NCBI GenBank assembly: GCA_963747255.1
Contig: CAVVEG010000002.1
Location: forward strand, 248,001-312,000
DNA from: CAIYRG01 sp963747255
GTDB taxonomy: Bacteria > Pseudomonadota > Alphaproteobacteria > Micropepsales > Micropepsaceae
DNA: 64,000 nt
Direction of reading: 5' to 3'
The notes below the pieces were generated by a model. The model was not told where the DNA came from. It was given only the letters and a program-made list of their open reading frames with translations, and did not search any database. The translations under genes and the position numbers were made by a program. Shown in pieces: positions 36,529 to 46,498 of the stretch (within the stretch, counting starts at the first letter, position 1; each line of letters begins with the position of its first letter).

Positions 36529-37533
36529 TCACACCGCAAGACGCAGCATTTGCATCGCAGCCCGGCCCATAAATCCGTAGGGATTGCCGAGCGTCTCCTG
36601 CGTCTCGTAGTGATTGTAGCCTTTGCCGACGAGCAGACTGACCGGCTTTCGCGCGGCGATGAGAACCTGGTGAAAGTCTCGCGATTGCCGCTGAAATTCG
36701 GGAGTCTCAAGACTGCCATAGGTCAGTGTGAGAGGCGTCTGAATGCGGCCAATATGGCGTTGCGGGCTCAGGGCCTCTTCCATTTCGTCGGTGAACTTCA
36801 CGTAGCTTGATCGTTTGGAGATCCGGGCCGGCTTCAGATCGTAAATGCCGCTGCCGAGCAGAGCGCCCTTGATGATGTCCTGTGGCAGACCAAACTGCGA
36901 CCAGTCCGTCGCGACCAGGCACCCGCCGAAATGGGCGCCCGAAGAATGGGCAATGACATAGAGCCCCCTAGGATTGCCACCAAATGACTGGGCGTTCCTG
37001 TAGGTCCATGCGACAGCGCGGCGCAACTGATCGAACATCGGGAAGAGATCGCCATTGGTCTCAAGCACATTGTTGAAGTCGACCAACAGAAAATTCGCGC
37101 CGGCTTTGACGAAGGGTTCGGCCATATAGGAGTCCTGCGCGGCCCGGCCACCTCGCCAGGCTCCACCATGAATAAACAGCACAATCGGCGCGTTGGTTTT
37201 TTTTGTCCGGAAGACGTCGATGCCCTCGATCTCCCTGTCCCCGTAAGAAGCCCGAATGGGCTTTCCGATAGTGCCGAGTGCGATCTCGTTGTTCGCGGTG
37301 CGGCGCTCCGTGATATTCTTTGCGTTGAAAGCGTAGACAGTCTGGTCATAGGCGTCGTCCAGCTCCGACTGATCGAGATCGAGCCAGACGGGCGGGCCTT
37401 TGATGTGTGCCGGTCCGGGACAGCGTTGAGCCGCGGCTGTGCCTGCCGACAGGGCAAGCCCGCCCGCAACCGCCGCTGTGAGCAATACGCGTCGCGTGAC
37501 AGGGCTCTCCGGGATCTGATCTTCTGACTGCAT
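36529..37533 (-). CDS. Exported alpha/beta hydrolase (esterase-type)
   Basis: 334 residues. The N-terminus TRRVLLTAAVAGGLALSAG has a twin-arginine-like export signal. IVLFIHGGAWRGG is the oxyanion HGGxW motif of hormone-sensitive-lipase/kynurenine-formamidase type enzymes, and IAHSSGAHFGG holds the nucleophile serine in a variant GxSxG (AHSSG). KGYNHYETQETLG near the C-terminus supplies the catalytic histidine. Substrate unknown; an ester or N-formyl amide. It starts 15 bases after the end of the metallo-beta-lactamase gene, so the two probably form an operon. Confidence 0.87.
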   Translation of the reverse strand: MQSEDQIPESPVTRRVLLTAAVAGGLALSAGTAAAQRCPGPAHIKGPPVWLDLDQSELDDAYDQTVYAFNAKNITERRTANNEIALGTIGKPIRASYGDREIEGIDVFRTKKTNAPIVLFIHGGAWRGGRAAQDSYMAEPFVKAGANFLLVDFNNVLETNGDLFPMFDQLRRAVAWTYRNAQSFGGNPRGLYVIAHSSGAHFGGCLVATDWSQFGLPQDIIKGALLGSGIYDLKPARISKRSSYVKFTDEMEEALSPQRHIGRIQTPLTLTYGSLETPEFQRQSRDFHQVLIAARKPVSLLVGKGYNHYETQETLGNPYGFMGRAAMQMLRLAV

Positions 37534-37547
37534 GGTGGAACGTCCGG

Positions 37548-38475
37548 CTATTTCTTGAGCGAGCGGTACACGACGCGGGTGAAATTCCCCGCCGCCTGCG
37601 CGCTCACCTTCAGTTTCGCATCGTAATCGGCATTGGGTTTTGCCGCGACAACCTCATCTTCGGTTTTGCCCTGATCGATGAGCCTCCGGATTCGGGCGCG
37701 AACCGTGGTCAACATTTGACGGTAATCCCCGATCATGGCCCTGATCCCTGGCGGGCCATGACCCGGCACGATCCTGGTATCGTCTTTGGCCAACCGAAGA
37801 ACCGCGTCGACTCCAGCGATCATGCCATCGATGCTGCCGCCGTAAAGGTAATCGATGTTGGGATAGCGGCCGAAGGTAATGATGTCGCCGGTTGCGAGCA
37901 CGTTCGCGTCCGGAAAATAGACCATCGTGTCGCCGTCCGTGTGCGCGTTCGCAACGTGGACGAGATTGGCGCTGCGGCTTCCCGCGGTGAGCGTCATTGA
38001 GTTCTGAGTACGACAATTTCGGCAGAGCAGCCGGCGGCTCTGCCGGGACAACTGTCCCGGTCACGCCACTATGCGTACCGGCAGCAAGATGCATCGCTAC
38101 GCTCTGATGCGCCACAATTGTCGCACCATCCCTGGCGAATTCGGCATCGCCACCCGTGTGATCGCGATGAAAATGCGTGAGCACAAGATAACGGATGGGC
38201 TCGGTGCTGATCGCGGCGATCGCGGCTTTGATCTTGTCGTGCAGTGGCGCGTATTCATCATCCACCATGATGATGCTGTCATCCGCCACCGCAATGACGA
38301 TGTTTCCACCGTCGCCTTGAAGCATGTAGGTGCGGTGGCCGAGATCGGTCGTGTGAACCACCGTCCTGGCGAAATCGGCTGGTGGCGTGGTCGGCGGCTG
38401 GAACGGTTGCGCCAGTGCCGCAGCGCAAACGAGCGAAAATGCCGGTGCGGCGGCCAGCTTTGTGAGCGGCTTCAT
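37548..38475 (-). CDS. Exported metallo-beta-lactamase-fold hydrolase, frameshifted
   Basis: About 308 residues when corrected. The N-terminal frame has a signal peptide, then HTTDLGHRTYMLQGDGGNI and LTHFHRDHTGGDAEFA, the HxHxDH zinc motif. The C-terminal frame carries NAHTDGDTMVYFPDANVL (third-ligand region), TFGRYPNIDYLYGGS and IVPGHGPPG. The frames meet at 37997/37998: one extra A (minus strand) separates SYSEL from MTLTAG. With that removed all zinc ligands are present. It could be a beta-lactamase or, more likely, another hydrolase of the SoxH/quorum-type group. Probable first gene of an operon with the 36529 hydrolase. Confidence 0.82.
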
Positions 38476-38749
38476 GGCAGCAGTCCTCCAGGAACTCTTG
38501 ACGCAAGTTTATTCAAACTAAGCTTCGCAACCGGCGGCTGTAAACTGAGGCACAGGCATGCTTGCCTCGCCGGCCGGTCCGCCGTTACGATGTCGCGTGC
38601 CCGATAAATTCGCTGCAACAGGCGACCTTACCGCCAGGCGTTTGGTTACGCCGCGGCGTGCTCGCCGGTGTTGGAACTGTCGGCCGGCTGTGCGGGAGTT
38701 GCTGTTCGTCTCCGATCGGTTCGCTGTCCGCCTGCGGCCCGGACCTCGC

Positions 38750-40729
38750 ATGATAGCGTTTTTGTTGGCGGCGTTGGTGTGCATCGCCGCCCCGGACGCT
38801 TTCGCGCAAACTTCCGCGCAAAGGCCCGCTCAAACGCCTGCGCAGCCGCCTGGCAAGAGCGTTGCGCCGGCCCGGACCAGCGCGATCGCCGCACCCGTCG
38901 ATGCTGCGCGCGTGGTGCAATTCCTCGATCAGACGATTGCCTGGTATCACCAGCTCGGTGCGCAACAGGGACTCGTCGCCAACGCAAATGACGAAGTGTA
39001 TGTCAGCGCCGATCGTCAGCTGGCCAACGAGGTTGTGCGCCTGGCGTTTCAATTCGCGCGGACCCAGGCGGCGACAACTGCTTCCGCTCAGCAGGCATCC
39101 GGGCAAGGCGCCGTCCCGCCTGCGTATCAAAGGCTGATGCAACAGGAGGCCGAAGCTCAGAAGGACGAGAATCAGGTTGCCGGCGAAGTCGCCGATTTGC
39201 AGAAGACGATTGCCACAACGTCGGGGAAACAGAAGCAAACGCTTGAAGCACAGCTGGCGGAGACGCAAGCTGAAGTCGATTTGGCGAAAGCCCGCGTCAA
39301 CGCGATACGCACCATGGCGCAGTTCCTGAGCGGGGCTAACACTGGGGCCACCGGGCTGGGCGCGCAGATCGACGCGCTCGAAAGTACGCTTCCGCCGGAC
39401 CTTCGCGAGGCCGCCGGGAGCGGGAGCGCGAATGGAAGCTCCCGTGGAACGAGCGCTTCGGGTTCTCAACCGCAGGCCACGCCCGCCACGCCGCCAACTG
39501 CGATCGTAAACGTCGCCGGTGAGTCCGGGCTGTGGGAGAGCGCGACCGGCCTCTTCTCCACCTGGGGCAAGCTGCGAAGCATCGAAACCGCTGTGCAGCA
39601 AACTCTCGAGCTGGCGCAGAGCACACAGGATATTCGCAATCCCCTGGTGGCCGATCTCAGGGAACTCACGCAGCGCGGCAACGCGTTGGCGCATCAGGCG
39701 GATACCGCCAACGCTGCCACGCTCGAGCAGGAAAAACAGCAACTCGACGCGGTGACGCAACAGTTCAAGCAGCTCACCGGTTCCGCGATCCCCCTGGCGC
39801 AGGCGGGAATCCTCCTCGGTCTTTACCAGAAGAACCTTGCGGACTGGCACGCCGGTGTGACGCGTGAGCTTTGGACGCAGTCGCAGGGCTTTGCTGCGCG
39901 ATTGATCTTCCTCGGCGTGATTATTGCGCTGGTGCTGGGCGCATCGGAGCTGTGGCGCCGCGCGATTTACAAATACGTGCGCGACACGCGGCGCCGCTGG
40001 CAACTGCACTGGGTACGCAAGTTTGTGGTTTGGGGCGCGATCGCCACGATCGTCACATTCTCGCTGGTGAGTCAGATTGGCTCGATGGCGACGTTCGCCG
40101 GACTGATCACCGCGGGTGTGGCCGTGTCGCTGCAAAACGTGATTCAGTCAATGGTGGGGTACTTCTTCCTGATCGGCAAATACGGGATTCGCGCGGGCGA
40201 TCGCGTCATGATCGGTGGGGTCTCCGGCGAGGTCATCGATGTGGGTCTGGTGCGCATTCACCTGATGGAGATGGGCGGCGCGGGCGCGGATACGCCCACC
40301 GGCCGCGTCGTGGCGTTCTCGAATTCGATCGTCTTTCAGGCGACGCCGGGTCTCTTCAAACAAATCCCCGGCACGAGTTTTGCCTGGCACGAGATCACTT
40401 TGACGCTGCCCTCCGGCACGAATTTCGTGACCGCCCGCGAGCGGCTGATGACGGCTGTCGAGGCGGGCCTCGCCGATTTCAAGGACGAAATCGCCAGGCA
40501 ACATTCGGCGATCGAACATGCTTTCGAAGGCAGTCCCGGGACGGGACTACGGCCCACCGTGCAACTCCAGTTCACTTCGTCGGGACTCGAGGCGCTGGTG
40601 CGCTACCCCGTAGCGCTGCGCCACGCGATGGAAATCGACGAGCGGGTAACGCACGCCATCTTGGCGGATTTCGATCTCACCCATGGCGGTAGCCCGGCCA
40701 TCCGGCTGAAGACCGCGACCGTAAGCTGA
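38750..40729 (+). CDS. MscS-family mechanosensitive channel with long periplasmic coiled-coil domain
   Basis: 659 residues. ATG 38750 begins a signal peptide (MIAFLLAALVCIAAPDAFAQ); an upstream in-frame start would add an unlikely leader. Residues about 100-400 are Gln/Ala-rich helices predicted to form periplasmic coiled coils. Three hydrophobic segments follow, then the MscS pore helix and beta domain: GLITAGVAVSLQNVIQSMVG, FFLIGKYGIRAGDRVMIGG, VSGEVIDVGLVRIHLMEM. It would release solutes on hypo-osmotic shock. The large N-terminal domain places it with MscK/YbdG-like channels rather than minimal MscS. Confidence 0.88.
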   Translation: MIAFLLAALVCIAAPDAFAQTSAQRPAQTPAQPPGKSVAPARTSAIAAPVDAARVVQFLDQTIAWYHQLGAQQGLVANANDEVYVSADRQLANEVVRLAFQFARTQAATTASAQQASGQGAVPPAYQRLMQQEAEAQKDENQVAGEVADLQKTIATTSGKQKQTLEAQLAETQAEVDLAKARVNAIRTMAQFLSGANTGATGLGAQIDALESTLPPDLREAAGSGSANGSSRGTSASGSQPQATPATPPTAIVNVAGESGLWESATGLFSTWGKLRSIETAVQQTLELAQSTQDIRNPLVADLRELTQRGNALAHQADTANAATLEQEKQQLDAVTQQFKQLTGSAIPLAQAGILLGLYQKNLADWHAGVTRELWTQSQGFAARLIFLGVIIALVLGASELWRRAIYKYVRDTRRRWQLHWVRKFVVWGAIATIVTFSLVSQIGSMATFAGLITAGVAVSLQNVIQSMVGYFFLIGKYGIRAGDRVMIGGVSGEVIDVGLVRIHLMEMGGAGADTPTGRVVAFSNSIVFQATPGLFKQIPGTSFAWHEITLTLPSGTNFVTARERLMTAVEAGLADFKDEIARQHSAIEHAFEGSPGTGLRPTVQLQFTSSGLEALVRYPVALRHAMEIDERVTHAILADFDLTHGGSPAIRLKTATVS

Positions 40730-40824
40730 TATGGCGTGTCCGCTTTCGCGACGCGAGGACCGCTTCGCCATTACCGGTGCGATTTCCAGGTCGAGCGTTC
40801 TTTCAGCGGCGCAATTGTCAACGA

Positions 40825-43800
40825 TTACCAGTTCTTGAGTATCGTGAGGCCGATGACCCGGCCGACATCCGGTTTGGAAAAATCATAGGCGGTGGCGTTG
40901 TGGCCGTTTGAAATGGCCGGCGCGTACTCGAAGGCCGGGAGTCGGCCCATCAGGTTCTGGATGGTGAGCTGCAACGTAATTTGTTTCAGGTAATCGTTCG
41001 CCGGCGAATCGCCCGTGCTGTAACCGAGTGACAGATCGAAGGTGTACATGGACGGTTCGATATTGCTGTAGTTGCTGATCGCACACGGATAAGTGCCGCC
41101 GCCGACCATCCCCCCCGCGCTGGCGCATTGGAAATTGACATTCGGCGGTACGGCAACCGGATCGAAGTAATGCGAAACATAGTTGACGAAGCCGGTGACG
41201 CTGAACGGGCCGTCGCTCCAACCCAGGCGCGCGCGATACAGCATCCTTGGGCCGGTTTCGACTCCGTTTTGCAGAATGCCCCCGGCTGGCTGGATGTTCT
41301 GTTTAAAAGCATCAAGTATTGGACCACCCGTGATCGTCTGCACGTAGCGGTGCAAATAATAGGTGCCGGTAACTCCCGTATTCCAGGCGCCGAGATCACC
41401 GAGGTCCAGATCATAGCTGGCGCTGAAGTCGATGCCCTGGACATGCAGGAAGCCCGACCCGAACGTGCCTCCGTCATTGATAAAATAGACGCCGGATGCC
41501 TGACTCGGGCTGAGCGAGGCGCTCTGATCGTTCAGAGCCGACAGCACCATCTTCTCAAACGGCGCACATGACGCAGGATTCGCATTTGCCGTTGCCGGGC
41601 AGCCGAGATCGCTTGGAACGATGAAGTGAAAGCGCTGGTTTGGATCGGACAGGGTTTGGGACGTTACGTTGGCAAATCCGTTGAGAATATTGTTGACCTT
41701 TATGTCATACCATGTCGCCTGAAGATCGAGGCCACGCAGGAACGTATACTGCGGCGCGATTTCAAACCCGGCGCTATAGTTCGTTGACTTTTCAGGCGCG
41801 AGGGCCGTTCCACCCTCGCGCGTGTCGGATTGTCCCGTCGTGCCGTTGACGTAATTGCGAAGAGCGGCTTGCGGTCCGCCGCCCCAGGCTATTCCTGTCG
41901 GCGCGGAACCGCAGCCAAAACCGGCGGCGGCCAACGCGGCGGCGGGGCTTCCGGGTGTGGCCGCGCCGCCCGCACAGCTGATCAGCAGCGTGCTCTGACC
42001 GGGAAAATTGAATGCGCTACCGGAGTCGCTCGAGACCACAGAGTACTCGCCGGCATTCGCGAAACGGAACGAAGTGCCCCAACTGCCCCGAATGGTTGCG
42101 CCGGCCAATTCATCGACCAGCCAGGTGAAGCCGAGTTTCGGGTTGCTGGTGCCGCCGGCAAGTGCGCCATTCGGGCTGGAATACTGATCGTGGCGCCACG
42201 AAACTTCCAGGTCCAGTTTCCGCACCAGGGGGAGATTGAAATTATCGCCGAACACAGGCAGATCGAACTGGGCGAAACCTGCCCAAACCGTGAAGGGTTC
42301 GTGGTCGTTGGCGTTCACCAGCGGGCTTTGCGGCGGTCCTCCCGAATCGTTTCCGCGAAACGCGAACACGTTATCCGACTCGTAAGTGCCGCCAATGGCA
42401 GCCTTGACCTGTCCGGCGGGAAGGTCGAACAGCGGACCATCGAAACGAGCACCTTTCTCCTCAATCGAGTAGGCGACGCCCAGATCGCGCTGCCCCGTAA
42501 TGTAGTTCAGCGTCTGCGAAGAATTGCATCGGAATGCGGTTGGATCGCAGAACAGGTTCAAATAGGGCACCGCGCCGGGCTTCGTCACACCGCCTGCGGT
42601 ATTTCCCAGCGCGACATTCACCGCATTGTCGTTCACCAGGGTTAATTCGTATTTCAGCGAATTATTGCTGCGGGAATCATAGATCTGCCCGGTCCAGCCG
42701 AACGGCAGGTCGAGATTGAGACCGAACTGATAGCGGTCCGAAAGTTCGTAAGCGGGAATCTGCGGGGGAATCTCGTGGGAGAAATTGTAGGAGACCTGCA
42801 GGTTTGCCGGCGCACCAGTGGGGTAATAGGGATTGCTGGTCGGTACACTGAAGGTCTGAATATCGTTGGTCACGCCGTTGCTGTAGAATGTCGGGAGAAT
42901 TTCTTCGACGCGGCGGTTGGAATAGAAGCCGGTGGCGAAAAACGAAACTCCTGGCAACAGCCGCTGATCGAAAGTCGCAACGGCCATGTTCTGTTGCTGC
43001 GCCCGCCCCTCCCAGCCCAGCTTCATGGGATCGACTTCATTGGTCCCCATATTGGCGGCGTTGCCGGTGAAAGTCGCCCAGTTCAGTGTTGATGCACTGC
43101 CGGGAGTCAGGGGGCCGATTCCGTTGTTCAGCGCGGGGTTGAAATTGGCGCCGGTGCCGCCTGGAATGGCCCAGCAATTGCTGCAGTTGGAGCCAGTCTT
43201 TACCGATGGTTTTCCCGTGGAGACGGTGCCGGGGATTGATGATCCGATGGGGATGAGGTTATCGAGGCCCCACGGCGTGTAGTTGACGGTGTATTTCGAA
43301 TGAGCCTTGCCGCTGATGGGCTGCACCGCGTCCCACTCATATGTCAGGGTGACATCGCCGCCTTGCCAGGTCCGGCCCCACAACTGCGAGGCCTGGTATC
43401 TTTCGCCGCCGGCATCTGGCGCCTGGGCGTGCAGTAGCGTCGTGGCGCCGTCAAAACCCCGCTTCAGCACGATATTAATCACGCCCGAGATCGCATCCGA
43501 CCCATATGTCGCCGATGCGCCGTCGGCGAGAATATCGATGCGGTCAACCGCAAGTTCGGGGATGATCGACGGGTCAATAGCACAGAGTCCCGTCTCCTGC
43601 GGTGGATAGCGCACACCATCGATCATCATCAGACTGCGCGGGCCGGTGGTGTCCAGGCCGCGGAGGTTGACGCGGGTCCCGCCTATCTGCTGGCCGCCGT
43701 TTACATTCGCCGCCTGCCCAGGCGCGACATTCGCCACGGGAACCGTTCGGAACAGATCACCGATGGCGATATCGCCGGTCTGCGTGAAATCCTGAACCCC

Positions 43801-43992
43801 AAGATTTGTCACCGGCACGCCGACGGCTGCAGCACCGTGAATCAGTGAGCCAGTCACAAGAACTTGCTCGGGCACTTGTGCCTCTGATCCCGCTGGCGCC
43901 GACACCATTTGCGCCTGCACAGCAAGAGGCGTCAGCGTGAGGAAAGACGCGGACCCCATCAGAGTCGCAAACCGCGATGTGATCGGATTCAT
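40825..43992 (-). CDS. Large TonB-dependent receptor (1055 aa)
   Basis: Outer-membrane TonB receptor. A signal peptide ends near LAVQAQ, then EQVLVTGSLIHG and VGVPVTNLGVQDF, a plug with GTRVNLRGLDTTGPRSLMMIDGVRYPPQ and ASATYGSDAISGVINIVLKRGFDG, and a long barrel ending in an aromatic strand (GLTILKNW). It is strongly paralogous to the 9943 receptor (same VTGSLI and VGVPVTNL elements, similar Cys-bearing loops such as NCSNCW). The gene 200 bases upstream on the same strand is a GHxEGDTLV-family protein. Substrate unknown. Confidence 0.95.
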   Translation of the reverse strand: MNPITSRFATLMGSASFLTLTPLAVQAQMVSAPAGSEAQVPEQVLVTGSLIHGAAAVGVPVTNLGVQDFTQTGDIAIGDLFRTVPVANVAPGQAANVNGGQQIGGTRVNLRGLDTTGPRSLMMIDGVRYPPQETGLCAIDPSIIPELAVDRIDILADGASATYGSDAISGVINIVLKRGFDGATTLLHAQAPDAGGERYQASQLWGRTWQGGDVTLTYEWDAVQPISGKAHSKYTVNYTPWGLDNLIPIGSSIPGTVSTGKPSVKTGSNCSNCWAIPGGTGANFNPALNNGIGPLTPGSASTLNWATFTGNAANMGTNEVDPMKLGWEGRAQQQNMAVATFDQRLLPGVSFFATGFYSNRRVEEILPTFYSNGVTNDIQTFSVPTSNPYYPTGAPANLQVSYNFSHEIPPQIPAYELSDRYQFGLNLDLPFGWTGQIYDSRSNNSLKYELTLVNDNAVNVALGNTAGGVTKPGAVPYLNLFCDPTAFRCNSSQTLNYITGQRDLGVAYSIEEKGARFDGPLFDLPAGQVKAAIGGTYESDNVFAFRGNDSGGPPQSPLVNANDHEPFTVWAGFAQFDLPVFGDNFNLPLVRKLDLEVSWRHDQYSSPNGALAGGTSNPKLGFTWLVDELAGATIRGSWGTSFRFANAGEYSVVSSDSGSAFNFPGQSTLLISCAGGAATPGSPAAALAAAGFGCGSAPTGIAWGGGPQAALRNYVNGTTGQSDTREGGTALAPEKSTNYSAGFEIAPQYTFLRGLDLQATWYDIKVNNILNGFANVTSQTLSDPNQRFHFIVPSDLGCPATANANPASCAPFEKMVLSALNDQSASLSPSQASGVYFINDGGTFGSGFLHVQGIDFSASYDLDLGDLGAWNTGVTGTYYLHRYVQTITGGPILDAFKQNIQPAGGILQNGVETGPRMLYRARLGWSDGPFSVTGFVNYVSHYFDPVAVPPNVNFQCASAGGMVGGGTYPCAISNYSNIEPSMYTFDLSLGYSTGDSPANDYLKQITLQLTIQNLMGRLPAFEYAPAISNGHNATAYDFSKPDVGRVIGLTILKNW

Positions 43993-44191
43993 GCGTTACC
44001 CCCTTCCGCACCAACCGTCCTGCGCGGGGCCCGTTTCGAATCCCCGACCGGTCAAAGGCTAAGCGAAGCTGTTGTCAGAAGTGTACCCACCGCGACCGGC
44101 CGCCTCAGGCCGTGTTTGTTTCAACGGTGCCCATTTCGCCGTAATGCACGATGCGTGTGAACCGTTACTGCCGGCGCTTGGCGCGGCCAAC

Positions 44192-45079
44192 TCAGAAATC
44201 CGGCGCCTTCGCCGTTGGCACCTGCGCATCTTCCTCGGTGCCATATTTACGCGGATTCTCGGCGCAGACATTTTCCAGCCATTGGTCCTGATTCATGTGC
44301 CGGTAGGTAACTGTCGCCGACCACGGCGTCGTAAACACATTCGGATCGTCGACCGTAAACAGAAGCTGCAGCACCCTGCCGCGGTAGTCGGGATCGAAAC
44401 CCTGCTGGTTGCGAACGTTTTCCTTCGCGTCGCGCGCATATCCTTCCTGCGCTTCCTCGTAACGGATCAGGCGATAGCGTTCGATCACATGCAGAGCCGG
44501 ACTTTGCGGCGTGCCAAACCAGTCCACCATTGCGAACGGCCCGGCCTTGATGCCGACGGTGTCGATCACCAGCGTGTCGCCTTCATAATGGGCGACTGAA
44601 TCTCCGTACCAGGACGGAGTTATCTTCGCCGGGTGTTGCGCGTTCAAGCGAACGTGCCGGACCTGTTGATCAACCAGATAATGGATGGTGATGCGGTCGC
44701 TCTGCTGGAACATTTCCATTCCGGCGCTGGGCAGCACGAATGGCACGCCATTGGGCCAGCATTGGTTGCGCGGACTGTGAAAGCCGTAATGGGCCAGCGA
44801 CTCTTCTCCGCGCTCCTTCACGACGGCGGCGGTTTCCGACCTCAGAATCGGATTGTGATAATCGCCGACCAGCTGCAGCTGATTGCTGCGGCCATTGCGG
44901 CGCGACAGGTTCACAAGCGAGGTCGGACCCGAGGCCAAAGGCTCCATGCCGGGTAGCGACGGGTGAGCCCACATGCCCGACAAATCCGGAACCGTTGCAG
45001 GTGCCGCCTGACCCCATCCGGGAATCGCAGCCACCGCCCATACGCCTGCAATCAGAAGCATGCGTCGCAACCCGGTCAT
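44192..45079 (-). CDS. Exported GHxEGDTLV-family protein upstream of TonB receptor
   Basis: 295 residues. A signal peptide ends near PGWGQA. Landmarks: VPDLSGMWAHPSLPGME, LVGDYHNPILRSE, PRNQCWPNGVPFVLPS, YGDSVAHYEGDTLVIDTVG (Ala replaces the Gly before HYEGD), HVIERYRLIRYEEAQ, VDDPNVFTTPWSATVTY, VCAENPRKYGTEEDAQ. Closest to the 31907 protein. It lies between the alpha/beta hydrolase (49 bases upstream) and the large TonB receptor (200 bases downstream), all on the minus strand, and probably belongs to one transcription unit. Confidence 0.82.
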   Translation of the reverse strand: MTGLRRMLLIAGVWAVAAIPGWGQAAPATVPDLSGMWAHPSLPGMEPLASGPTSLVNLSRRNGRSNQLQLVGDYHNPILRSETAAVVKERGEESLAHYGFHSPRNQCWPNGVPFVLPSAGMEMFQQSDRITIHYLVDQQVRHVRLNAQHPAKITPSWYGDSVAHYEGDTLVIDTVGIKAGPFAMVDWFGTPQSPALHVIERYRLIRYEEAQEGYARDAKENVRNQQGFDPDYRGRVLQLLFTVDDPNVFTTPWSATVTYRHMNQDQWLENVCAENPRKYGTEEDAQVPTAKAPDF

Positions 45080-45127
45080 TTACTGCCTCCGCCGCACTTG
45101 GCCCAATCCCAATCCCTGCGTTCGACT

Positions 45128-46378
45128 TTATCGCACCGGGAGGTGGGGCTCGAGCGGCGTCACTGCCTTGTTCAGCCAGTCGGCGACCACCTGCGCGACC
45201 TGATCGCTGTTCTTTTCCAGCATCATCATGTGTCCGTTGCCATGAATTCCCAGATCGGCAAGCCGGACAAATGTGACCGGCACGCCCGCCTGGCGCAGAT
45301 ATTCGACATTGCAATGGTTGTAGCCGGCGTAAAATGAGGCTTCCGCTTCCAGCAGCATGACCGGACGGTCGCCCACCGCGACCAGTTTCCGCGCCGGTTC
45401 TTTCTGGCGCCAGCAGCGCGCGAGATCGGGGCGTTCGGGCTTTGCCTGTTGCTCGAATTGCAGCGGCGATTGTGGGGTCACCGCCGGCGTATAGGCAATC
45501 GGTGCATTCGAAAGCCCATAGCGCTTCACGCCTGGATTGTCGCGATAGTAATCGTCATCGGTCTGTTTGATGGCCTTTTCCCAGCCCACATCGAATCGTT
45601 GCACGCTTTTCACCACAACATCATGCACGGGAGGGCCCGCAGGTTCGGCGGCGACAATCGCCCTGACGAGGTTCGGGCGCAGTTGCGCCAGCGGCCACGC
45701 ATAGGCACCCGACTGCGAGTGCACCAGCACAATCGAAGGACCGATCCGATCGAGCAGTTTCGCGAGCGCATCCACTGTTCCTTGCGTCTGCATGATGCGG
45801 CGTTCCATGCCGGGCACTTCCGATGCGAAATACTGGTCGAATGCCTCGTCGCCGGGCTTGCCCCTTCCGGGCCATTGCGTGTGCAGCGCCGCCTGCGGCC
45901 ACAGCCTGTACTTTTCCTGGGTGGTGAATTTTTGCTCGACGTAGTCCAGCGACTGCGAGCTGGTCCCACCATAGACTTCGGGCGCGAACGGCGACCGGCC
46001 GCGCCCGATCTGATCGACGACGTACACCGCATAACCGCGGCGGAGGAAGAATTGCGCCCAGCCTGGACGGCCGTCCGGGGTTGACCACCAGCCGGCGCCA
46101 GTCTGCCCGCCGCCATGCACCATGATGATCGGGAACGCGTGCCGGCGCTGTGCGGGAATCTGGTATTCGACATAGATCTGGCCAACGATGTGGTGGTCGG
46201 GATGATCGGCATCGTAATGACCGCCGGCATAAAACGTGCCCATCTCCGCAATCGCGAGCGGCGCCTGTTGCGCTGCAACGGCGTCCGTCCACACCGGCGC
46301 ATAACGCAGCGTCGCACCGATGGCCGCAACGGCGCATACGCCCGCAACGCCATGCTTCCATTTTGCCGATCGCATCAT
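45128..46378 (-). CDS. Exported alpha/beta hydrolase (esterase-like)
   Basis: 416 residues with an N-terminal hydrophobic export signal. FPIIMVHGGGQTGAGWWSTPDGRPGWAQFFLRRG contains the oxyanion HGGG; VLVHSQSGAYAWPLA holds the nucleophile serine in an HSQSG elbow; DLGIHGNGHMMMLEKNS supplies the catalytic histidine. This resembles secreted esterases of the AB-hydrolase group often encoded near TonB receptors. It probably leads an operon with the 44192 gene and the TonB receptor, which hints at hydrolysis of the imported or bound compound (inference). Confidence 0.87.
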   Translation of the reverse strand: MMRSAKWKHGVAGVCAVAAIGATLRYAPVWTDAVAAQQAPLAIAEMGTFYAGGHYDADHPDHHIVGQIYVEYQIPAQRRHAFPIIMVHGGGQTGAGWWSTPDGRPGWAQFFLRRGYAVYVVDQIGRGRSPFAPEVYGGTSSQSLDYVEQKFTTQEKYRLWPQAALHTQWPGRGKPGDEAFDQYFASEVPGMERRIMQTQGTVDALAKLLDRIGPSIVLVHSQSGAYAWPLAQLRPNLVRAIVAAEPAGPPVHDVVVKSVQRFDVGWEKAIKQTDDDYYRDNPGVKRYGLSNAPIAYTPAVTPQSPLQFEQQAKPERPDLARCWRQKEPARKLVAVGDRPVMLLEAEASFYAGYNHCNVEYLRQAGVPVTFVRLADLGIHGNGHMMMLEKNSDQVAQVVADWLNKAVTPLEPHLPVR

Positions 46379-46498
46379 GTCATCCTCCGCTCACCTGGGG
46401 AAAAGCACCCCGCACACCTCTCGCGGCTTCATCAGTGGAATCAGGTCCAAAGAAAATTCGTGTATGTGATCAGAGCGGGGTTTTCGGCCGACCCCGCG

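Noticed and set aside
38585..40135. 516-codon minus-strand frame opposite the MscS-type gene
   Set aside because: Antisense of a well-supported channel gene; composition (Arg/Gly/His-rich) is typical of shadow frames.
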